DNA of 64,000 bases from Alphaproteobacteria bacterium. GTDB lineage: Bacteria; Myxococcota_A; UBA796; UBA2385. The stretch's first letter is position 1; each line of letters opens with the position of its first letter. Where the stretch lies: positions 434,001-498,000 of the forward strand of contig JACKEY010000004.1 in the NCBI GenBank assembly GCA_020632755.1, read 5' to 3'. The translations under genes and the position numbers were made by a program. This document shows positions 58,842-64,000 of this stretch, piece by piece. The notes beneath the pieces are model-generated. The model ran no database searches. It worked only from the letters and a program-made list of their open reading frames with translations, and was not told the origin of the DNA.

Positions 58842-60725
58842 ATGTCCCAGACGCGCCCGCGTCCTCTCCCCGCGCATCTGGTCGCGCTGCTCGTCCCCGT
58901 CGCGGGGACGCTCGCCCTGGCGATCGGCTGCACGGGGGGCGACGCGGGGACCGACGGGGACGGCGTGGACGCCGTGCCCCAGCGCGTGGAAGACCGCGTG
59001 GTGGTGCTGCTGGTGCCGGGCTTCGATCCCGACCTGGCCGAGCGGTGGCGGGGCGATCTGCGCGGGCTCGAGCTGCTGTCGCCAGGGCGGACCCTGGTGC
59101 GGGTGCAGCCGGAGCTCCCCCTCGCGTCGGCGGCGGGGCTGCGCCAGGCGGGGGCCGGGGCTTCTTCCTGGGGCACCGGTGGCGCGGCGCTGGATCCTGC
59201 GTCGATGCAGCTGCGCAGTGGCCGGGCGGCACTTCAGGACGGGCTGGCGGCCCAGCCGCCCTTCTGGGTACGGGCCGCAGAACAGGGGGTCTCGACCCAG
59301 GCCCTGTGGCTTCCGTCCGGAACCGGCGCCGATCCCGTGGCCGGGCTCGACCTGCTCGCGTCGCCGGCGGCGGCGCCGGGTGGCCTCGACACGGCGGTCC
59401 TGCTCTCCCCCGGGGCCGTCCTGCCCGGCGCAGGCGCCGTCGACACGGTGGTGCGGATGCAGGGCGAGCCTCCGTGGGAAGCGACCCTCCCCCTCGACGG
59501 TGGGCAGTCGTTCACGCTGACCGTGTCGGCGCTCAAGGCCGGCGCCGTCCAGGTGAGTGCGGGGGGGCTGCATCTCGATGTGCGCATGGACGAGGTGACC
59601 GCTCCGGTCGCGGTCGACCTGCCCACCGGTCCGGCGACCGTCCGGCTGGCGGCCGCGCGCGCCGGGGACGGGCTCGCCCTGGCCGTGGTGGCGGCAGCGT
59701 CGACGCCCGCGGACGCGACCTATGCGGGTGCCTGGGCCGCCCGCCACGACCCGGTCGATCCCACGGGAGGCTCGGAAGGCCTGCTGCCGGCGGTCGGTGC
59801 GGGGGTCGTGTCGCCGCTGCATCTGGCGCGAGAGCTGCAGCAGGAGCTCGAGAGCGACGGCGCGGCGCTGGTGGCCGAGCTGGAGCGAGGTGACCGCAAG
59901 CTGGTCGTCGCCCGGCTGCCCCAGGCCGACGTGGCCAGCCAGGCCTTCCTGGGCTTCTCGGATCCCGGACACCCGGGCTGGAACGCCGAGCTCGCCAGCC
60001 GCCTGGGCGGCGAGGTCAAGGCGACCTACGCCGCGGTCGACAGCATCATCGAGCGGGTGCGCGGCACGCTGCAGCCCGGCGATCGCCTGTTCCTGGTGTC
60101 GCCCTACGGCGTGCAGCCGATCCGCAACCACGTGGATCTCAACGCGCTGCTGGTCCTGGGCAAGCGCCTGACGCTGGCCGGCGCTGTGGACCGGGCCATC
60201 CCGCCGGCCCTGGACGACGCGGCCGACTGGACGAAGACGAACGCCTACGCCGTCGGTGCCGGGGCGCTGCGGCTCAACGTCGTCGGGCGCGAGAGCGCGG
60301 GCACCGTGCCCGCCGATCGTGTCGATCGCGAGCGGGCCGCCCTCGCCGAGTGGCTGGGTGGCCGGAAGCACGAAGGCAAGCCCCTGTTCGCCGAGGTGCT
60401 GGACATGGGGGCTGCACCCGATGGGGCCCCCGCCGATCGACCCGACATCGTCGTGCGTTTCGCACCCGGCTTCGGGCCATCGCCGCTGACCGCTGCGGGG
60501 CGGGTGGCCGCGGACGTGGTGACGCCGAACAAGACCGCGCTGACCGGTGGCCCCGGCGGCCTGACCGTGGCCGACGCCGCGGGCTTCGTCGCCGTCAGCG
60601 GCGCCGATGTCGGGGGCCTGCTGCCGCTGTCCGACCTGTCGCCGACCGTGCTGCAGGCCCTGGGCCTCCCCGCGGACGGCACGGCCTGGGCGGCGCCGAC
60701 GTCGGAAGAGGCGCCCGCGCAGTGA
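58842..60725 (+). CDS. Lipoprotein with degenerate alkaline-phosphatase-superfamily fold
   Basis: 627 residues. Lipobox AIGC (Cys30). The fold is recognised by comparison with the intact neighbour at 62672: VVLLVPGFDPDLAERW (Asp62) matches its GWDGATWDLADRF, QADVASQAFLGFSD matches ESDTVCHHFWMFHD, and LFLVSPYGVQPI matches LCICSDHGFGG. The second and third segments keep the first Asp (363) but have Gln367-Ala368 for His-His and Pro421-Tyr422 for Asp-His. The nucleophile Thr is also missing. Metal-dependent catalysis is therefore unlikely. A membrane-bound pseudoenzyme or binding subunit is more probable. The stop overlaps the next gene as GTGA. Confidence 0.72.
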   Translation: MSQTRPRPLPAHLVALLVPVAGTLALAIGCTGGDAGTDGDGVDAVPQRVEDRVVVLLVPGFDPDLAERWRGDLRGLELLSPGRTLVRVQPELPLASAAGLRQAGAGASSWGTGGAALDPASMQLRSGRAALQDGLAAQPPFWVRAAEQGVSTQALWLPSGTGADPVAGLDLLASPAAAPGGLDTAVLLSPGAVLPGAGAVDTVVRMQGEPPWEATLPLDGGQSFTLTVSALKAGAVQVSAGGLHLDVRMDEVTAPVAVDLPTGPATVRLAAARAGDGLALAVVAAASTPADATYAGAWAARHDPVDPTGGSEGLLPAVGAGVVSPLHLARELQQELESDGAALVAELERGDRKLVVARLPQADVASQAFLGFSDPGHPGWNAELASRLGGEVKATYAAVDSIIERVRGTLQPGDRLFLVSPYGVQPIRNHVDLNALLVLGKRLTLAGAVDRAIPPALDDAADWTKTNAYAVGAGALRLNVVGRESAGTVPADRVDRERAALAEWLGGRKHEGKPLFAEVLDMGAAPDGAPADRPDIVVRFAPGFGPSPLTAAGRVAADVVTPNKTALTGGPGGLTVADAAGFVAVSGADVGGLLPLSDLSPTVLQALGLPADGTAWAAPTSEEAPAQ

Positions 60726-62602
60726 AGCGGCGGCTGTGGCTGGGCCTCGCTGCAGGCCTGCTCGCCGGGACCGGGGTCGGCCTGGGCGAGGCGCTGTGGG
60801 TGCTCGCGGGTGCGCCGACCGGCGAGTACCTGGCGCTCGTCCATGCCGCCGTCGTCTACGGCGGCATCGGCGCCGTGCTCGGCCTGTTCGTCGGCGCCTG
60901 CCTGGCGCTGGTGGGCCTCGCGGCGCCGCGGCTGCGCGCTCCGTTGGTCTGGTCGCTGTCCGCCGCCGTGGTGGGGCTGGCCATGGGTGGCATCGTGGTG
61001 GTCGAGCGGGTCGACGAGCTGCGCTTCCTGGGCCGGGGCCTGGACGCCGCCACGGGCTGGGGGCTGGCCGGCATCGGAGCCCTGTCCCTCGTGGTCGCCG
61101 TGTGGCTGGGGCCCGTGCTGCTCAGCCGCACCCCGCTGAAGATCCTGATCTACCCGCGCGGCACCATCGCGGCGTGGCTCGCGACTGCCGGCCTGTCGGC
61201 GTTGTTCGCCTACGCCCCGCGCGATCCGCACGCAGACGACCAGCGCGTGCCTCGCCGGGATCTGCGGGACGATCTCGGCGAGACCCCCGATGTGCTGCTG
61301 GTGACGGTGGAGTCCTGGCGCTTCGATGGCATGCCGGGCGGCGCCGCGGCGGGCGACCAGCCCCTCCCCGCGCTCGATCGCCTCCGCCACGAGGGCATCT
61401 GGTTCACCCAGCACGTCGCGCCGACCAGCTGGACCCGGGCCTCGGTCGCCTCCCTGTTCACCGGTCAGCTGCCGGCCGCCCACGGCTGCGATGTGCCGGC
61501 CGCCCAGCTGCCCGCCGATCGCATGACCCTCGCCGAGGCGCTGCAGGAGCGCGGCTTCGTCACCCTCGGCCTGCCCGCCCGCTACGACCTGGAGCGCGGC
61601 GTCGGGCTCGAGCAGGGCTTCGACTGGATGGTGGGATCCGACGACCGCGATGGCTTGTGGCGCTCGCCGAGCGGCCGTCGCCTGCTGCTGGCCAACGGGC
61701 TGCGGGAGTCCATCCGGCTGCTGACCGGGCGGGCGCCGCGCCGAGACCTGCTCCACCGGCCGGCCGACGGGCTGGTCCAGGACGCCCTCGAGGTCATCGA
61801 GGACAACAGCGAGCGTGGAAACCGTTGGTTCGTCTGGGTGCACCTGTCGGACCCGAGCCTGCCGTACTTCTCGCGAGACGACGGCGCCGACGGGAGCGGA
61901 CAGGTCGTCGAGGCCGCGGTCGGGAGCTCCATGCAGGAGTCCGAGCGCGCCCTGGCGCGGCAGCTCTACGCCGACGAGCTGGCGACGGTCGACGCTGCGC
62001 TCGGACGGCTGCTCGACGGGCTGGGGGAGGAGCGGCTCGAGGACACGTTGATCGTCGTGGTCGGGCTGCACGGCGAGGAGCTGTTCGACCATGGCGGCAT
62101 GGGGCATGGCGACACGCTGTACGACGAGCAGCTGCGCAGCCCGCTGCTCATCCGGCTTCCTGGGGCCCGGCTGGGGGGCACCCAGGCGACCTGGCAGGTG
62201 CGGACGATGGACGTGACGGCCACGATCCTCCAGGCGGTCGGTACGGAGATCCCGGCGCCGGTGATGGGCCGCGATCTGCTCGGCGCGGACGAGGTCGCCG
62301 CCCTCGCCGGCTCCGCGGAGCGCGAGGTCGCCCTCGACCGGCCCGTGGCGGCGGAGCTGTACGGGCACGGCGCGCTGATGGAGGCCATGCGCACGGACGG
62401 CCTGAAGCTCGTGCGGGCGAACGCGGATCACCCGCGGGCCCTTCCGCGCGAGGCGGTGTTCGACCTGGTTGCGGACCCGGGCGAGACCACGAACCTCAAC
62501 GGCCAGGTGGGCGCGCGCCAGGGCATGCTCGCGCGGGAGCTGCGGCGGCTGCTGGTGGATGGCGAGAGCTGGCGGACCGCGCCGCTGCGCAGCCTCCACT
62601 GA
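60722..62602 (+). CDS. Membrane sulfatase/phosphoglycerol-transferase-like protein with altered metal ligands
   Basis: 626 residues, GTG start coupled to the previous gene. About five N-terminal membrane helices (residues 1-165) precede a periplasmic sulfatase-family domain: VLLVTVESWRFDGM, APTSWTRASVASLFTGQLPAAHG, WFVWVHLSDPSLPYFS, VVVGLHGEELFDHGGMGHG and RSPLLIRLPGA. The likely nucleophile Thr238 is kept. However, the first metal Asp is Glu197, the SDHG motif reads Gly448-Leu449-His450-Gly451, and the DPH motif reads DPS. The layout resembles LtaS/OpgB-type phosphoglycerol transferases. Activity is uncertain; it may bind or have changed metal use. Confidence 0.82.
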   Translation: MKRRLWLGLAAGLLAGTGVGLGEALWVLAGAPTGEYLALVHAAVVYGGIGAVLGLFVGACLALVGLAAPRLRAPLVWSLSAAVVGLAMGGIVVVERVDELRFLGRGLDAATGWGLAGIGALSLVVAVWLGPVLLSRTPLKILIYPRGTIAAWLATAGLSALFAYAPRDPHADDQRVPRRDLRDDLGETPDVLLVTVESWRFDGMPGGAAAGDQPLPALDRLRHEGIWFTQHVAPTSWTRASVASLFTGQLPAAHGCDVPAAQLPADRMTLAEALQERGFVTLGLPARYDLERGVGLEQGFDWMVGSDDRDGLWRSPSGRRLLLANGLRESIRLLTGRAPRRDLLHRPADGLVQDALEVIEDNSERGNRWFVWVHLSDPSLPYFSRDDGADGSGQVVEAAVGSSMQESERALARQLYADELATVDAALGRLLDGLGEERLEDTLIVVVGLHGEELFDHGGMGHGDTLYDEQLRSPLLIRLPGARLGGTQATWQVRTMDVTATILQAVGTEIPAPVMGRDLLGADEVAALAGSAEREVALDRPVAAELYGHGALMEAMRTDGLKLVRANADHPRALPREAVFDLVADPGETTNLNGQVGARQGMLARELRRLLVDGESWRTAPLRSLH

Positions 62603-62671
62603 GCAGATCCCGTGCGAGCGGGTCCCCCTCGCGCGGCGGCGGGGTAGGGGCCCCGGCACTTCGGAGCCTCG

Positions 62672-64000
62672 ATGTCCTCCCTCCCTCCCGTTCCCGACGC
62701 CGGCGCCTCGACCGGCGCTCGTGCACTGGTGATCGGCTGGGACGGGGCCACCTGGGACCTCGCCGATCGGTTCATGGCCGACGGGGACATGCCCGTGCTC
62801 GCCGGCCTGGTCGCCGCCGGCGTCCGCGCGCCGCTGAACAGCACGACGCCGCCGATGACCCTGCCCAGCTGGTCGAGCATGCTCACCGGCTGCAACCCGG
62901 GGCGGCACGGCATCTTCGACTTCGTGCGCCGGGTGCCGGGCTCCGGGCGGCTGGAGTTCACGAACAGCACCTGGCGGGCCGTTCCGACGGTGCACCGGGT
63001 GCTCAGCGACCGCGGGGCCCGGGTCGCCAGCATCGCCGTGCCGACCACCTGGCCCCCCGACGACATCGACGGCGTGGTGGTCTCCGGCTTCGACAGCCCG
63101 GTGAGCACCGGCATCGACGGCAGCTTCTGCCATCCGCCCTCGCTCTATGCCGAGCTGCAGCGCCGGTTCGGAGGACTCAAGTTCGCCGACTTCCAGGAGT
63201 CCGACATCGGCGAGGGCTGGCACGCCGCCGCGCTCGCCTGCCTGCGACGGGAGATCCCCCGGAAGGAGGCCATCGCCTCGTGGCTGCTCGGCCAGGAACG
63301 GTGGGACCTGTTCATGCTGCTGTTCGGCGAGTCGGACACGGTCTGCCACCACTTCTGGATGTTCCACGACGAGCGCAGCCCGCGGTTCCGCGGCGATGCC
63401 CCGCGTGACCTGCGCGAGGCGATCCGGACCATCTACCGCGAGCTCGATGCGACGCTCGGGCGCCTGCTCGAGGTCGCGCAGCCCGACGTGCTCTGCATCT
63501 GCAGCGACCACGGCTTCGGCGGTGCCGGGGTGCACGTGCTGCACCTCAACCGCTTCCTCGAGGCGCACGGCTGGCTGCGCTACCAGCGGCAGGTGCGGGT
63601 CGAGGGCCTGCGCAGCGGCTCGGGCCTGCTGGACCGGGCGCGGGCGTCGGCGGTGCAGCGCATCCCTGCGGCCCTGCAGGGGAGGGTCTTTCGCGCCGTC
63701 CCCAAGCGACTGCTGGGGCGCATCGAAGGCCGGAGCCGGTACGGCGACATCGACCTCTCGGCCACGCGCGCCCTGTCGGACGAGATGAACTACGCGGCCA
63801 CGCTGCATCTCGAGGTGCCGGAGGGCGAGCGTGCGGCTGCCACCCGGGAGCTGGCGGCGCTCCTGGCCACCTGGGAGGTCGATGGCCATCGGCCGGTGAC
63901 GGCGGTCCACCGCCGTGAGGACCTGTACGAGGGGCCGTGCGTCGACCGCAGCCCCGACCTGGTCGTGGACCTCGCCCTGCGCGATGGCTACTCGTACACC
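62672..64000 (+). CDS. Alkaline-phosphatase-superfamily phosphodiesterase/nucleotide pyrophosphatase-like (3' end cut by window edge)
   Basis: 443 residues visible; ATG with GGAG six bases upstream. No signal peptide. Type I phosphodiesterase/nucleotide pyrophosphatase motifs are intact: metal Asp24 (VIGWDGATWD), nucleophile Thr63 in PPMTLPSWSSMLTG, Asp222/His226/His227 in ESDTVCHHFWMF, and Asp279/His280 in SDHGFGGAG. Members cleave phosphodiester or pyrophosphate bonds, and related proteins are frequent beside polysaccharide genes. Third of three consecutive superfamily members and the only one with complete ligands. The 69-base gap before it holds a TAGGGG box at 62645, so it may be separately transcribed. 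Confidence 0.9.
   Translation, partial: MSSLPPVPDAGASTGARALVIGWDGATWDLADRFMADGDMPVLAGLVAAGVRAPLNSTTPPMTLPSWSSMLTGCNPGRHGIFDFVRRVPGSGRLEFTNSTWRAVPTVHRVLSDRGARVASIAVPTTWPPDDIDGVVVSGFDSPVSTGIDGSFCHPPSLYAELQRRFGGLKFADFQESDIGEGWHAAALACLRREIPRKEAIASWLLGQERWDLFMLLFGESDTVCHHFWMFHDERSPRFRGDAPRDLREAIRTIYRELDATLGRLLEVAQPDVLCICSDHGFGGAGVHVLHLNRFLEAHGWLRYQRQVRVEGLRSGSGLLDRARASAVQRIPAALQGRVFRAVPKRLLGRIEGRSRYGDIDLSATRALSDEMNYAATLHLEVPEGERAAATRELAALLATWEVDGHRPVTAVHRREDLYEGPCVDRSPDLVVDLALRDGYSYT

Noticed and set aside
57161..59176. 5' extension of the 56051 frame
   Set aside because: Antisense to the Wzi-like gene; a clean signal peptide starts at 57160.
58455..60371. 638-codon minus-strand frame
   Set aside because: Antisense to the coupled phosphatase-superfamily genes, Arg/Gln/His-rich, no domain.
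60245..63910. 1221-codon minus-strand frame
   Set aside because: Longest open frame in the window, but antisense to two motif-bearing genes and of shadow composition.
1..64000. tRNA, rRNA, CRISPR arrays, insertion sequences, phage or att sites
   Set aside because: Looked for on both strands by eye; no cloverleaf-like sequence, no regularly spaced repeats, no transposase or integrase motifs seen.

Overview
The window is very GC-rich, densely packed bacterial DNA. Genes on both strands overlap by 1-19 bases, mostly with ATGA, GTGA or TGATG junctions. GTG starts are common, and ribosome binding sites are usually a short GGAG. Many proteins are lipoproteins or secreted. They include a MopE-type Asp/Cys metal-binding plus FG-GAP protein, IPT/TIG-like lipoproteins with Asp/Thr linkers, and PPC-like lipoproteins. 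Together with a mitochondrial-type aconitase and a large exopolysaccharide locus, this suggests a myxobacterium-like (Myxococcota or related) genome. That is an inference from style, since no rRNA or strict marker is present. I see no tRNA, rRNA, CRISPR array, IS element or phage gene.

Layout. 1-6464 (minus): a coupled operon of one lipoprotein and three polytopic membrane proteins resembling GT-C glycosyltransferases. 6529-12253: an unknown helical protein, a DUF72 protein, another polytopic membrane protein, an HSL-type esterase (minus) and a double cyclic-nucleotide-binding protein. 12257-17812 (minus): a complete RND efflux set (adaptor, pump, outer-membrane channel). 17861-21174 (minus): two more polytopic membrane proteins. 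21499-34108: housekeeping and accessory genes: aconitase, a flippase-like membrane protein, a tandem pair of PPC-like lipoproteins, a Cys-less rhodanese, 4-alpha-glucanotransferase, a tiny basic protein with its own terminator, an FkbH-like HAD protein coupled to a 2OG-Fe(II) oxygenase, a secreted propeller-like lipoprotein, and a threonyl-tRNA synthetase without a TGS domain. 34294-42005: the MopE/FG-GAP lipoprotein with a GT4 glycosyltransferase, a membrane-anchored Cys-rich protein, and a DUF362-ferredoxin protein coupled to a periplasmic propeller.

42022-64000 is an exopolysaccharide assembly locus of the Wzx/Wzy type. The minus-strand operon encodes a Wza-like export lipoprotein, initiating sugar-phosphate transferase, Wzx/MurJ-like flippase, Wzy/ligase, GT4, radical SAM enzyme, two IPT/TIG-like lipoproteins and a WecG/TagA/CpsF transferase. 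Divergent to it are a Wzc-like BY-kinase and a coupled HEAT-repeat lipoprotein. Next come a secreted protein of unknown function, divergent from a Wzi-like outer-membrane protein, and then three consecutive alkaline-phosphatase-superfamily proteins. Only the last of these three, cut by the window edge, keeps all expected catalytic residues.

A pattern not explained by the genes themselves recurs through the window. At least seven first-in-operon genes carry a TA-rich -10 box (mostly TAGNNN) with exactly ten bases between its TA and the start codon. This predicts leaderless transcripts. Other genes have the same box about 15-30 bases further upstream, followed by a GGAG site.
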